A stretch of 19,389 nt of DNA from Boseongicola sp. SB0675_bin_26. GTDB taxonomy: Bacteria > Pseudomonadota > Alphaproteobacteria > Rhodobacterales > Rhodobacteraceae. Below the pieces are notes generated by a model. That model was not told the origin of the DNA. It saw only the letters and a program-made list of their open reading frames with translations, and searched no databases. The position numbers and the translations under genes were made by a program. The stretch's first letter is position 1. The number at the start of each line of letters is the position of its first letter. The DNA lies in contig VYCX01000315.1 of assembly GCA_009843725.1 (NCBI GenBank), positions 1 through 19,389 on the forward strand, in the 5' to 3' direction. Below, piece by piece: positions 1 to 8,752 of the stretch.

Positions 1-66
1 ACCCGTGAAATCAGTGCGAGGGCGGCCTGATGGCACTATCGTATATAATTCCCAAAGGGTAGGTTC
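1..66 (+). other. 5' window edge: end of an upstream reading frame plus hyuB leader
   Basis: Bases 1-30 read as an open frame of nine codons ending in TGA at 28-30, which could be the tail of an upstream gene. In this type of operon that would be hyuA, but nine residues (TREISARAA) are too few to identify it. A second frame also stays open through this stretch, so the assignment is weak. A perfect TATAAT sits at 44-49, but no recognisable -35 lies 16-18 bp upstream and the first base of hyuB follows at 67, so it may be chance. The ribosome binding site for hyuB is the purine-rich AAAGGGTAGG at 54-63. Confidence 0.3.
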
Positions 67-1770
67 ATGGAACCCTCGAACGTGTCCTTCCAGGTGATGT
101 GGAACCGCCTGATTTCCGTTGTCGAGGAACAGGCGCAGGCCCTGGTGCGCACGGCCTTTTCCACAAGTGTCCGCGAGGCAGGCGATCTGTCGGCGGGCGT
201 TTACGACGCGCAGGGCCGGATGCTGGCCCAGGCCGTGACCGGGACGCCCGGCCATGTGAACGCGATGGCGGATGCGGTGGCGCATTTCATTCGCAGGATC
301 GGACGGCAGGACATTTTCGAGGGCGACATCTACATCACCAACGATCCTTGGGAGGGAACCGGGCACCTGCACGACATCACGATGGTGACACCGTCCTTTC
401 ACGACCATGTGCTCGTGGGCTTCCTCGCCTGCACGGCCCATATCGTCGACATCGGAGGGCGGGGCTTCGGCGCCGATGCCCACAGCGTCTACGAGGAAGG
501 CCTGTACATTCCGATCATGAAGTTCGCGGAACGCGGCAAGGTGGACGAGACTCTCCTGCGCATCGTGCGAGGAAACGTGCGTGAGCCGGATCAGCTGATC
601 GGGGACATGTATGCGCTCGCCACCTGCAACGAGATCGGGCATCGTCGCCTCTCGGACATGATGGACGAGTTCCGGCTCGAGAGCCTGGAAGGCATCGCCG
701 GCTTCATTCTCGAGAACTCGCGCCGCGCGACCGTCGAAAGGATTGCCGCTCTGCCCCGAAAGGAGGCCAGCGGCTCGATGACGGTGGACGGCTTCGACAC
801 CCCGATCACCCTCGCGGTCAGGCTTTCAGTCAAGAGCGACCGGATCCTGGTCGATTTCAAGGGCACGAGCGGCATCGACAAAAGGGGCATCAACTGCCCG
901 TTCGTCTATGCAAAGGCGTATGCCTGCTATGCCCTGAAATGCGCCATTGCACCGGAAATCCCGAACAACCACGCATCGCTTGAGCCATTCGAGGTCGTGG
1001 CTCCGGAAGGCACGATCGTGAACGCCGTGCATCCGGCCCCCGTCGCGCTGCGGCACATCATCGGGCATTTCGTGCCGGACGCCGTCTATGGTGCCCTGGA
1101 CAGGATCCTGCCCGGCGTGGTTCCCGCCGAAGGGGCTGGCTGCCTTTGCAATTTCCAGCTTTCGCTGCGGCCAAGCGCGGACGCACCGGCCTCGGGCGCC
1201 GCCCGGCGCGCGGAAGTGCTTACGTTCAACTCCGGCGGTTCAGGAGCACGCCCCGAACATGACGGGCTGAATGCCACCGCCTTTCCGTCCGGCGTCATGA
1301 CCATGCCCGTCGAGGCAACCGAGCACACCGGTCCCGTGATCATTTGGCGGAAAGAGCTTCGCCCCGATTCCGGCGGGGCCGGCCGACAGCGGGGCGGCCT
1401 TGGCCAGCACATGGAAATCGGCGCGACAGAGGGCCACGAATTCGACTTTCAGGCCATGTTCGACCGGATCCATCATCCGGCGCGCGGCCGCGAAGGAGGC
1501 CGGTCCGGTGCACCGACGACGATTGCCCGCGACGATGGCACCCCAATGCGCGGCAAGGGAAAGCAGTTCGTTCCGAATGGCCGCAAGGTGATGCTGGCGT
1601 TTCCGGGAGGCGGCGGATACGGCGAGCCGGCGGACAGGGACCCGGCGCTCGTGAAGCGCGACCTTGCGCGCGGCTACATTTCCGCCGAGACCGCAGCACG
1701 TGACTACGGCCTTTCGGCTGCGGACATTGGGGCGGTCGAAGAGGCCGCACGCAAAGGGGAGGCCTTCTGA
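67..1770 (+). CDS. hyuB: Hydantoinase B/oxoprolinase family protein (HyuB-like subunit)
   Basis: 567 aa, the usual size for the beta subunit of ATP-dependent N-methylhydantoinase, 5-oxoprolinase and acetophenone-carboxylase type enzymes. These are cytoplasmic complexes in which HyuA binds ATP and HyuB completes the amide- or carboxylation-linked active site. The N-terminus (VREAGDLSAGVYDAQGRMLA followed by GTPGHVNAM near residues 45-65) and the NDPWEGTGHLHD segment near residue 98 are hallmarks of the family. The glycine-rich C-terminal half (SGGAGRQRGGLGQ, residues about 437-449; FPGGGGYGEP near 515) also fits. The ATG at 67 is preceded by a good Shine-Dalgarno. The stop is followed directly by the ATG of the FAD oxidoreductase, so the genes are surely co-transcribed. 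HyuA is not in the window and should lie to the left. The substrate cannot be assigned: hydantoins, oxoproline-like lactams and aromatic ketones are all possible in this family. Confidence 0.93.
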   Translation: MEPSNVSFQVMWNRLISVVEEQAQALVRTAFSTSVREAGDLSAGVYDAQGRMLAQAVTGTPGHVNAMADAVAHFIRRIGRQDIFEGDIYITNDPWEGTGHLHDITMVTPSFHDHVLVGFLACTAHIVDIGGRGFGADAHSVYEEGLYIPIMKFAERGKVDETLLRIVRGNVREPDQLIGDMYALATCNEIGHRRLSDMMDEFRLESLEGIAGFILENSRRATVERIAALPRKEASGSMTVDGFDTPITLAVRLSVKSDRILVDFKGTSGIDKRGINCPFVYAKAYACYALKCAIAPEIPNNHASLEPFEVVAPEGTIVNAVHPAPVALRHIIGHFVPDAVYGALDRILPGVVPAEGAGCLCNFQLSLRPSADAPASGAARRAEVLTFNSGGSGARPEHDGLNATAFPSGVMTMPVEATEHTGPVIIWRKELRPDSGGAGRQRGGLGQHMEIGATEGHEFDFQAMFDRIHHPARGREGGRSGAPTTIARDDGTPMRGKGKQFVPNGRKVMLAFPGGGGYGEPADRDPALVKRDLARGYISAETAARDYGLSAADIGAVEEAARKGEAF

Positions 1771-2982
1771 ATGGCCGCGATCGCAGAGGCGCCGACGCAT
1801 TCGACCTATGACGTCGTGATCGTCGGCGGGGCGATGATGGGGTCGTCTGCCGCATGGTTCCTGACCGAATGCCCGGACTTTGACGGCCGCGTTCTCGTGG
1901 TCGAGCGCGACACGACCTACGAAGCCTGCTCGCCCGCCCACACCAACTCCTGCATGCGCCAGCAGTTCTCGGAGGAGCTGCACGTTCGGATCAGCCAGTT
2001 CGCGGCGGAATTCGTGAAGAACTTCCGCGACTACCTGGGGGACGACGAGCGGGTGCCTGAGATCCTGCTGCGCAGCCACGGCTACATGTATCTCGCCGAT
2101 ACCGAGGGATTCGCCGACGTTCTTCGGGCAAATCTCGAGGTTCAGCGTGCGGCGGGCGCCGGGACTGTCCTGATGACCGCAGGCGAAATCAAGGCGACCT
2201 ATCCGTTCTACAATGTCGACGACATCGTGCTGGGATCGATCAACACCGTCGACGAGGGCTATTGGGACGGGTGGACGGTTTTTGACTGGCTTCGTCGGAG
2301 CGCGCGCGAACGGGGCGTCGAGTATGTCGAGAACGAGGTGGTCGCAATGACACGCTCGCGTGGACGCATCGAGAGCGTCACGCTGAATTCGGGCGAGGTG
2401 GTTGCCTGCGGGCAGGTCGTGAACGCGTCAGGGCCGCGCGCGTCGCGGACGGCGGCCATGGCCTGCCTCGATTTGCCGGTCGAGCCGCGAAAGCGCTTCT
2501 CCTGGATATTTTCCGCCGAGAGGCCGCTTGAGCAGGAGCTGCCGCTGACCATCGACCCGTCGGGCGTTCACGTGCGCGAAAACGGCGGCGGCACGTACCT
2601 GGCCGGCGGACATTCCGAACATGATCCTGCAGTGGACTGCGACGACTTCTCGATGGATCATTCTTTGTGGCAGGATTTCGTCTGGCCGGCACTGGCGACC
2701 CGCATTCCACGTTTCGAGACCATCAGGGTCACGCGTGAATGGGCGGGTCACTACGCCTACAACACGTTTGACCAGAACGCGATCATGGGTCCGCATCCCG
2801 AGGTCGGCAACTTCATCTTCCTGAACGGTTTCTCCGGCCACGGGCTGCAGCAGGCGCCCGCAATGGGGCGTGGCACGGCGGAGTGGCTGGCCTACGGGGA
2901 ATACAGGGCGCTGGACCTGGCGCCCTTCAACTATGAGCGGATCGTGAAGAATGTCCCGATTGTCGAAAGGGCGGTGATCTGA
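1771..2982 (+). CDS. FAD-dependent oxidoreductase, DAO superfamily (FOXRED1/sarcosine oxidase-like)
   Basis: 403 aa flavoprotein predicted to oxidise an amine, N-methylated amino acid or related substrate. The N-terminal Rossmann dinucleotide fold begins at residue 13 with YDVVIVGGAMMGSSAAW. The third position of the usual GxGxxG is Ala, a variant I recall in this subgroup. It is followed by VLVVERD, the ribose-binding acid strand. Near the C-terminus, YNTFDQNAIMGPHPEVGNF and GFSGHGLQQAPAMGRGTAEW (from residue 353) match the FAD-binding end of FOXRED1-type DAO proteins closely. There is no signal peptide, so it is cytoplasmic. It starts on the base after the hyuB stop, and its own stop is followed immediately by the aldolase ATG. 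Such spacing implies translational coupling. The context suggests it oxidises the product released by the hydantoinase-type enzyme, but the real substrate is unknown. Confidence 0.92.
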   Translation: MAAIAEAPTHSTYDVVIVGGAMMGSSAAWFLTECPDFDGRVLVVERDTTYEACSPAHTNSCMRQQFSEELHVRISQFAAEFVKNFRDYLGDDERVPEILLRSHGYMYLADTEGFADVLRANLEVQRAAGAGTVLMTAGEIKATYPFYNVDDIVLGSINTVDEGYWDGWTVFDWLRRSARERGVEYVENEVVAMTRSRGRIESVTLNSGEVVACGQVVNASGPRASRTAAMACLDLPVEPRKRFSWIFSAERPLEQELPLTIDPSGVHVRENGGGTYLAGGHSEHDPAVDCDDFSMDHSLWQDFVWPALATRIPRFETIRVTREWAGHYAYNTFDQNAIMGPHPEVGNFIFLNGFSGHGLQQAPAMGRGTAEWLAYGEYRALDLAPFNYERIVKNVPIVERAVI

Positions 2983-3756
2983 ATGGAATTGGAGCGAAAC
3001 CGGTTCACGCACGCGATAGCGTCCGGCGAGAAGCAGGTCGGCATCTGGATCACCTTGGGCAGCAATCTGGCCGCCGAGGTCGTGGCTCCCTCGGGCTATG
3101 ACTGGGCGCTGATCGACACGGAGCACAGCCCCGGCGACTATTTCAGCGTTCTCGGCCAGTTGCAGGCGTTTGCACCGTACGAAACGACGCCGATCGTGCG
3201 CGTGGAATGGAACGACCCCGTGGCCGTGAAGCGGATGCTCGACATCGGCGCGCCGGGCCTCCTCTTCCCGATGATCCAGTCCGTTGACGAGGCGCGCCAG
3301 GCAGTCGCTGCGACCCGCTATCCGCCGCGTGGCGTGCGGGGCGTTGCGGGTTCGACCCGCGCAACGAAGTTCGGACGCGTGACGAACTATGTCCAGCGCG
3401 TCGAGGCCGAAACCACGGTAATTCTCCAGCTGGAAACGCGTGCGGCGATGGAACAGGCCGCCGAAATCGCGCGGATCGACGGTGTCTCCGGAATATTCTT
3501 CGGCCCCGCCGACATTGCGGCGGATATCGGCAGGCTGGGGCAGCCGATGGCGCCGGAAGTCTGGGAACTGGTCCGTGCGGCCGCCGGTGCCGTGCGAGAG
3601 GCCGGCAAGCCCGTCGGCACGCTGGTTCTGGATGCGCGGCTTGCCGCGGAACTCCTGAACGAGGGCTTCACCTTTGTTGCCTGTGGAACGGACACGTCGG
3701 TCCTTGCGCGCGGCGCCGACGGGCTCCTTGCCGCCGTCAAGGATGGAATCGACTGA
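2983..3756 (+). CDS. HpcH/HpaI family class II aldolase
   Basis: 257 aa, the normal length for metal-dependent pyruvate-type aldolases (4-hydroxy-2-oxo-heptanedioate aldolase, 2-keto-3-deoxy sugar-acid aldolases), which cleave a 2-oxo-4-hydroxy acid to pyruvate (or glyoxylate) and an aldehyde. Key family residues are present: DTEHSP with the catalytic base His48, Arg73 in IVRVEW, the metal ligand Glu151 in LQLET, and the second metal ligand Asp177 in FFGPADIAADIG. The phosphate/substrate loop PPRGVRG is at about 114-120. The ATG abuts the stop of the upstream oxidoreductase. Cytoplasmic. The gene is the third member of the catabolic operon and presumably performs its carbon-carbon cleavage step. 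Citrate-lyase beta-like members of the superfamily are longer and differ around the His motif, so the aldolase call is firm, but the substrate is not known. Confidence 0.93.
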   Translation: MELERNRFTHAIASGEKQVGIWITLGSNLAAEVVAPSGYDWALIDTEHSPGDYFSVLGQLQAFAPYETTPIVRVEWNDPVAVKRMLDIGAPGLLFPMIQSVDEARQAVAATRYPPRGVRGVAGSTRATKFGRVTNYVQRVEAETTVILQLETRAAMEQAAEIARIDGVSGIFFGPADIAADIGRLGQPMAPEVWELVRAAAGAVREAGKPVGTLVLDARLAAELLNEGFTFVACGTDTSVLARGADGLLAAVKDGID

Positions 3757-3770
3757 ACAGGGAGGATGCG

Positions 3771-4472
3771 ATGACAAGGACTGCCCTTATCACGGCCGGC
3801 GGCAGCGGAATGGGTGCGGACAGCGCCCGCGCTTTGGCCGCAAGCGGCTTCAACGTGGGGATTCTCTCCTCATCGGGAAAGGGGGAAGCGCTTGCGAGGG
3901 AGCTCGATGGCGTCGGCGTGACAGGCTCGAACCGCGAGGACGCCGACCTGCAGCGGCTTGTCGATGCCGCCATGAGCGAGTGGGGCCGCATCGACGTGCT
4001 GGTGAACTCGGCTGGCCACGGGCCACGTGCGGCCATCCTTGAGCTGACGGACGGCGACTGGCACGAGGGCATGGAGGTCTACTTCCTGAGCGCCGTGCGC
4101 CCGACGCGGCTTGTGACACCCATCATGCAGGCCCAGGGCGGCGGAAGCATCATCAACATCTCGACATTCGCCGCGTTCGAGCCGAGCCCGGTGTTTCCGA
4201 CAAGCGGTGTCATGCGGGCAGGCCTGGCGTCGTTCTGCAAGCTCTTCGCCGACAGGTATGCGGCGGAGAACATCCGCATGAACAACATCCTGCCGGGCTT
4301 CATCGACAGTCTCCCCGAAAAGGACGAGTTTCGGGAGAAGATCCCGATGGGGCGCTACGGAAAGTCGCTCACGGAGATCGGCGGGGTCGTGGCCTTCCTC
4401 GCCTCGGAGGCCGGAGCCTACATCACGGGCCAGAACATCCGCGTGGACGGCGGGATCACGCGATCGGTCTGA
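3771..4472 (+). CDS. Atypical short-chain dehydrogenase/reductase
   Basis: 233 aa single-domain SDR with a Rossmann fold and the usual layout: a nucleotide loop at residues 8-15 (TAGGSGMG), the NSAG motif at 79-82, IINIS at 127-131, and a C-terminal YITGQNIRVDGGITRSV typical of 3-oxoacyl-ACP-reductase-like members. Two features depart from the classical family. The first glycine of TGxxxGxG is Ala9, and the active-site YxxxK is replaced by Ser145-x-x-x-Arg149 (PTSGVMRAG). SDR subgroups lacking the perfect tetrad are known, so it may still bind a nucleotide or act on an unusual substrate. The RBS GGGAGG precedes the ATG by about six bases, and a 14-bp gap separates it from the aldolase, so it is the last gene of the same operon. 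The next gene is convergent. Confidence 0.9.
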   Translation: MTRTALITAGGSGMGADSARALAASGFNVGILSSSGKGEALARELDGVGVTGSNREDADLQRLVDAAMSEWGRIDVLVNSAGHGPRAAILELTDGDWHEGMEVYFLSAVRPTRLVTPIMQAQGGGSIINISTFAAFEPSPVFPTSGVMRAGLASFCKLFADRYAAENIRMNNILPGFIDSLPEKDEFREKIPMGRYGKSLTEIGGVVAFLASEAGAYITGQNIRVDGGITRSV

Positions 4473-4623
4473 AGCATCCGTTCGGATGTGCTGTGACGGC
4501 AGAGGCATGACGAAGATCCGGGCCCCGGCAGAAATGGTCCGGCTAACGGTGAACTCGACGTGTTCCCACGTCCTGCAGCCGCGCGGCCAATTCTTGCAGG
4601 GGCTTGAGTTCGCGGGAGTTCCA
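4473..4623. other. Convergent intergenic region between the SDR and MFS genes
   Basis: This 151-bp gap lies between two gene ends. The only structure visible is a small hairpin just past the SDR stop (CATCC, loop GTTC, GGATG, around 4475-4490), without a T-tract. It is a weak candidate terminator and nothing else is supported. Confidence 0.35.
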
Positions 4624-5835
4624 TCAATTGTCAGCAGTGCGCTCCTTACCGTTGAAAGACATCCACACGGATATCGCCAGGCTGACTGTCGCGGCCGGCA
4701 GCATCAAGCCCACCAAGGCCATCGCGTCCGGGAAGGTCTTCACGACATAGCCCGTCAGCGCAGTGACGACTGCCCCGGCCGTCACAATTACGGCATCCGA
4801 AAGGCCGGACGCGCTGGCCGCCAGATCCTTGCGCACGAACATGACCGACGCACTGGCACTTGGCATGGTCAAGCCATTGCCCAATCCGACAAGCGACGTG
4901 CAGCCAAACAGAACCATCGGCATTTCCAATCCGGCCCAAAGGGCGCAGGCACATGCGCTCAGGCCAATGGTGGCTGCGAGGCGACCAGACAGGAGCACTG
5001 CGTGAGAGCTGCAGAATTCAAGCAACCTGCCCGACAAGAGGCTTCCGATCAGGAATCCCACGGTTATCGACCCCAGGCCCAATCCAATTTGCGCCTGGGT
5101 CATCATGAACTGCCTTGATGCAACGAGAGGGATTCCGGCAATGAAGATGTAAAACGTTGCAGTGGACAGTGCCATAATTGATGTGTAGCCCAAGAATCGA
5201 GGGTTTGAGAGGAGCTCCAGCAGGGAGCTCAGAGCGGAACTTTCCGAATGCTCGACGTCTCCCCCGGTTTCCGGAAGGTGAAAGTGCACGAGCGCCAGGA
5301 GAGAAAGCGCTAGCAAGAAGTATATGAAGAAAATTGCCCGCCATCCGGCAACTTCCCCCAGGTACCCGCCAATGAAAGGCCCGATGATTGGCGCAACACT
5401 CATTGCCATTGCAATGTAGCCAATGATGCCTGCCGTCCTTTTTCTGTCAAAGAGGTCACTCACGATCGCCCGTGACAGCACCATGCCGGACACAACGGAG
5501 CCTTGCAGCATTCTGAAAGCCAGGAAGGCAAGATAGGTTTCCGATACGGCGCAGCCAATTGACGCAGACAGGAAGATGCACAACGCGCATGTCAACACCG
5601 ACCTGCGGCCGAACCTGTCCGCCAATGATCCTGCGCAAACCTGGAAAACTGCGGTGGATGCCAGATAGCCGGAAATCGCCCACGCCATGGTGTCATAGGA
5701 AACCCGGAAATCGCGTGCCATAATGTCCAGTGACGGCAAGAACATGTTCAGTGACAGCAAAGGCACGGCGGAAAGCAAAACAAGCGTTGCAGCCATCCTG
5801 TAGTTGAGGCCTATGTCCTTTCCGGAGTCCGACAT
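4624..5835 (-). CDS. MFS transporter, Bcr/CflA (DHA1) drug-efflux type
   Basis: 403 aa integral inner-membrane protein with the 12 hydrophobic segments of a DHA1 exporter, probably a proton-driven efflux pump for small drugs or metabolites. After the first segment (residues about 15-35) comes LPSLDIMARDF, a Bcr/CflA-like start of the first loop. MFS motif A is at 69-79 (GSLADRFGRRS). A motif-C-like SVAPIIGPFIGGYLG follows in the fifth segment. The ATG at 5835 has AGGA about eight bases upstream. It lies 42 bp downstream of purL on the same strand and may be read through from it. Its base composition is clearly lower in GC (sampled 60-base lines of 47-53%) than the flanking genes (lines of about 70-80%), suggesting later acquisition. 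The transported substrate cannot be predicted. Confidence 0.92.
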   Translation of the reverse strand: MSDSGKDIGLNYRMAATLVLLSAVPLLSLNMFLPSLDIMARDFRVSYDTMAWAISGYLASTAVFQVCAGSLADRFGRRSVLTCALCIFLSASIGCAVSETYLAFLAFRMLQGSVVSGMVLSRAIVSDLFDRKRTAGIIGYIAMAMSVAPIIGPFIGGYLGEVAGWRAIFFIYFLLALSLLALVHFHLPETGGDVEHSESSALSSLLELLSNPRFLGYTSIMALSTATFYIFIAGIPLVASRQFMMTQAQIGLGLGSITVGFLIGSLLSGRLLEFCSSHAVLLSGRLAATIGLSACACALWAGLEMPMVLFGCTSLVGLGNGLTMPSASASVMFVRKDLAASASGLSDAVIVTAGAVVTALTGYVVKTFPDAMALVGLMLPAATVSLAISVWMSFNGKERTADN

Positions 5836-5877
5836 GACCTAGTTCCTGAACGGCTGACACCCGATGGACGGTCGTGT

Positions 5878-8049
5878 CTAGCCATCATGCAACGAAAGCG
5901 CGTCGGCAAAGGCGCCGCGATAGAGTTCGGAGAGTTCGGCGAGCGGAGCCGAGGCGCCGCCGAACGAGACCTGGCTTCCACCGAAGCGTCCGACCTGGCG
6001 TACGGCGATGCCGGAGCGGGATGCCCCTGCCATGATTGCCTCGGCCTGGTCGAAGCCGCAGGCGATCAGGTAGCGGGCCTGGTCCTCGCCGAACAGCGCG
6101 CCGACTTCATCCGTGTCAAGGGTGATGCCCAGCCCGGCCGCTTCCGCCAGCTCGAAGGCTGCAAGCGCGAGGCCGCCATCCGACAGGTCGGTCGCGGCGT
6201 GGACCAGGGCGCCGTGTTCCCTGAGGAATTCGCCGTGGGCGCGCTCGGCGGCGAGATCGACGGCCGGGGCTTCCCCGTCCTCGCGGCCGAAGGCCTCGGC
6301 CAGCAGAGCTGACTGGCCAAGCCATCCGGTCGTTTCCCCGATCGTGAGCGCCCAGTCTCCGTCCTGGACCTCGCCCCCGACGGGGGCGTCTCCGGGCCGA
6401 ATCAAGCCGACTGCGCCGATGGTCGGCGTTGGCAGGATCGGCTGCCCGTCGGTTTCGTTGTAGAACGAGACGTTGCCGGAAACGATCGGCAAGTCCAGGA
6501 CGGTGCAGGCTTCGGCAATCCCCTTGATGGCCCCGACGAACTCGCCCATGATCTGCGGCCTTTCCGGGTTGCCGAAATTCAGGTTGTCGGTTGCCGCAAG
6601 TGGCTTGGCTCCGGCGGCGGTCAGGTTCCTGTAGGCCTCCGCCACGGCCTGCTTTCCGCCCTCGAACGGATTTGCCTTCACGTATCTGGGCGTCACGTCA
6701 GAAGTGAATGCCAGCATCTTGCCGGTCTTCCGCTCCCGGACGATGCCCGGGCCGCGACCCGGGGTGCGCACGGTGTTTGCCGTGACCTGGCTGTCATACT
6801 GCTCCCACACCCATTGCTTGCGCGCGTAGTTGGGCGAGCCGACCAGCGCCCGGAGCCCGTCGATCGGGTCGATCTCGGGTGCGTCCGCAAGCGGCGCGGG
6901 CGGGGGAGTCTCGACCCACGGACGGTCGTATTCGGGAGCGCTGGACGAAAGCTTCGAAAGCGGCAGATCCGCCTTGGTTTCGCCTTGGTGCATGACGAGA
7001 AAACGGTCTTCCTCGATGGTCTCGCCCACGATCGCGAAGTCGAGATCCCACTTTTCGAAGATCGCCTTTGCCTCCGTCTCGAACTCGGGCCTGAGCCCCA
7101 TCAGCATGCGTTCCTGGCTCTCGCTGAGCATCATTTCGTAAGCCGTCATGGCCTCTTCGCGCTGCGGCACGGCATCAAGGTCGAGCCTGATGCCGAGGCC
7201 GCCCTTGTCACCCATTTCCACGGCGGAGCAGGTGAGGCCCGCCGCGCCCATGTCCTGGATCGAGATCACCGCATCGGTGGCCATCAATTCGAGACAGGCC
7301 TCGAGCAGGCGCTTTTCGGTGAAGGGATCGCCCACCTGCACGGTAGGCCGCTTGTCCTCGCTGTTCCCGTCGAACTCCGCCGAGGCCATCGTGGCCCCGC
7401 CCACGCCGTCGCGTCCCGTCTTCGCGCCAAGGTAGACGACCGGCATGCCGACACCGCTCGCGGCAGAGTAGAAGATCCTGTCTGCATCCACGATGCCTGC
7501 GGCAAATGCGTTCACGAGGCAGTTTCCGTTGTAGCTTCTGTGAAGCCGCACCTCGCCGCCCGTCGTCGGCACGCCAAAGGCATTGCCGTAGCCGCCGATT
7601 CCCTCGACGACCCCTGACACGAGGCGCCTGGTCCTCGGATGTTCAGGCTCGCCGAATGAGAGTGCATTCATCGCGGCAACCGGCCTTGCGCCCATGGTGA
7701 AGATGTCGCGGAGTATGCCTCCCATTCCTGTCGCCGCTCCCTGATAGGGCTCGATATACGAAGGATGGTTGTGGCTCTCCATCTTGAAGACCACTGCCTG
7801 GCCGTCCCCGATGTCGACGACGCCGGCGTTTTCGCCTGGGCCGCAGATGACCTGCGGTCCCGACGTCGGAAGGGTCTTCAGCCATTTCTTCGATGACTTG
7901 TAGGAGCAATGCTCGTTCCACATTGCGGAGAATATGCCGAGCTCGGTAAAGGTCGGCTCCCGGTTCAGTATGCGGAGAACTTCCTGGTATTCCTCAGGGG
8001 TGAACCCGTGGGCGGTGATCAGACATTCGGTGATCTCGGGTTCCTGCAT
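5878..8049 (-). CDS. purL: Phosphoribosylformylglycinamidine synthase subunit PurL
   Basis: 723 aa, the small form of PurL that works with separate PurS and PurQ subunits in purine biosynthesis. It converts FGAR to FGAM with ATP and ammonia supplied by PurQ. The sequence opens with a typical [20 protein letters not shown] and carries [10 protein letters not shown] (His47), the ATP/Mg segment KMESHNHPS (residues 89-97), [22 protein letters not shown] near 102-123, DMGAAGL in the first half, and the second AIR-synthase repeat with SDVTPRYV and ATDLSDGGL. The frame stays open another 112 codons upstream, but that part is low-complexity Arg/Pro/Ser sequence overlapping the next gene. The ATG at 8049 follows GAAGGGTAGGGAC, a good RBS, and gives the standard N-terminus. 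Neither purS nor purQ is in the window. The enzyme is cytoplasmic. Confidence 0.97.
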   Translation of the reverse strand: MQEPEITECLITAHGFTPEEYQEVLRILNREPTFTELGIFSAMWNEHCSYKSSKKWLKTLPTSGPQVICGPGENAGVVDIGDGQAVVFKMESHNHPSYIEPYQGAATGMGGILRDIFTMGARPVAAMNALSFGEPEHPRTRRLVSGVVEGIGGYGNAFGVPTTGGEVRLHRSYNGNCLVNAFAAGIVDADRIFYSAASGVGMPVVYLGAKTGRDGVGGATMASAEFDGNSEDKRPTVQVGDPFTEKRLLEACLELMATDAVISIQDMGAAGLTCSAVEMGDKGGLGIRLDLDAVPQREEAMTAYEMMLSESQERMLMGLRPEFETEAKAIFEKWDLDFAIVGETIEEDRFLVMHQGETKADLPLSKLSSSAPEYDRPWVETPPPAPLADAPEIDPIDGLRALVGSPNYARKQWVWEQYDSQVTANTVRTPGRGPGIVRERKTGKMLAFTSDVTPRYVKANPFEGGKQAVAEAYRNLTAAGAKPLAATDNLNFGNPERPQIMGEFVGAIKGIAEACTVLDLPIVSGNVSFYNETDGQPILPTPTIGAVGLIRPGDAPVGGEVQDGDWALTIGETTGWLGQSALLAEAFGREDGEAPAVDLAAERAHGEFLREHGALVHAATDLSDGGLALAAFELAEAAGLGITLDTDEVGALFGEDQARYLIACGFDQAEAIMAGASRSGIAVRQVGRFGGSQVSFGGASAPLAELSELYRGAFADALSLHDG

Positions 8050-8179
8050 GTCCCTACCCTTCAAGGTTGCTGCACTCATAGAAGAGGGGGAGGGCAGGGG
8101 AAAGGGGCAGACGGCGATTGACGGGCATTCCACCCTGGTTTCGCAGCGCGCCGCCGGCCAGGGTCCCGAGCGTGCCCTC

Positions 8180-8752
8180 TCAGGCAAGCCCTCCGTTCTT
8201 GAGATTCTCCCGTGCGGCCCGGGCGCATTCGGCGATGCGCTTGGCCCGCGTCGGGTCGGTCTTGGCCCACTTGATCCTTTCGAGCCATGCACGCTTGATC
8301 GATCGGGACCAGTCGTCGAAAGTCGCGCGCGCCGGGCCAAGCGCCTCGGCCAGGTCGTCCGGCACCTCGAGCCGCTCGACGTCATCCAGGAAGGTCCACA
8401 TGCCGTTTTCCTTCGCGACGGAGACCCGTGCTTCGCCCGACGGATGCATGCGCCCTTCTGTCCGGAGCCGTTCGACGATGCCCTTGCTTGCGGCAGACCA
8501 GGCCGAGCTGTCCTTCCGGGGGGAGATCAAGTGCTTGTAGCGTGTCTCGTCAACCGAACGAACCGCACTGTCTATCCAGCCCCAGGCGATCAGTTCCTCG
8601 ACCACGTCACCCCAGGCAATGTGGGCGTCATGAACCTTCTTGTAGGTTACAAGCCAGACCGACCCTGATGAATCGTGGTTGTCTGCCAGCCACGCCCCGA
8701 GTTCCTCCATGGAACGTATTTCGACATGAGGCCTGTCGGCTGCCGCGCTCAT
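8180..8752 (-). CDS. YdeI/OmpD-associated family protein
   Basis: 190 aa, matching the YdeI/OmdA family (often annotated as bacteriocin-protection or OmpD-associated protein), whose biochemical role is unsettled. Diagnostic stretches are the N-terminal [29 protein letters not shown], then [13 protein letters not shown] and [14 protein letters not shown], and the C-terminal helical part [37 protein letters not shown]. No signal peptide or membrane segment is visible, so it is probably cytoplasmic. Its ATG overlaps the stop of the upstream ACT-domain gene by 4 bp (ATGA), implying translational coupling. purL begins 130 bp further downstream on the same strand. I see no reason from the sequence to link it to purine synthesis. 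Confidence 0.88.
   Translation of the reverse strand: MSAAADRPHVEIRSMEELGAWLADNHDSSGSVWLVTYKKVHDAHIAWGDVVEELIAWGWIDSAVRSVDETRYKHLISPRKDSSAWSAASKGIVERLRTEGRMHPSGEARVSVAKENGMWTFLDDVERLEVPDDLAEALGPARATFDDWSRSIKRAWLERIKWAKTDPTRAKRIAECARAARENLKNGGLA

Noticed and set aside
44..49. TATAAT as the -10 of a promoter for hyuB
   Set aside because: There is no -35 at usable spacing, and hyuB is expected to be transcribed from upstream with hyuA.
2428..3777. A 449-codon minus-strand frame opposite the oxidoreductase and aldolase genes
   Set aside because: It spans two clear plus-strand genes, has His/Arg-rich composition and no family match.
8050..8385. N-terminal extension of purL by 112 codons
   Set aside because: It overlaps the YdeI-family gene and is low-complexity Arg/Pro sequence. 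The ATG at 8049 has an RBS and the normal PurL start.
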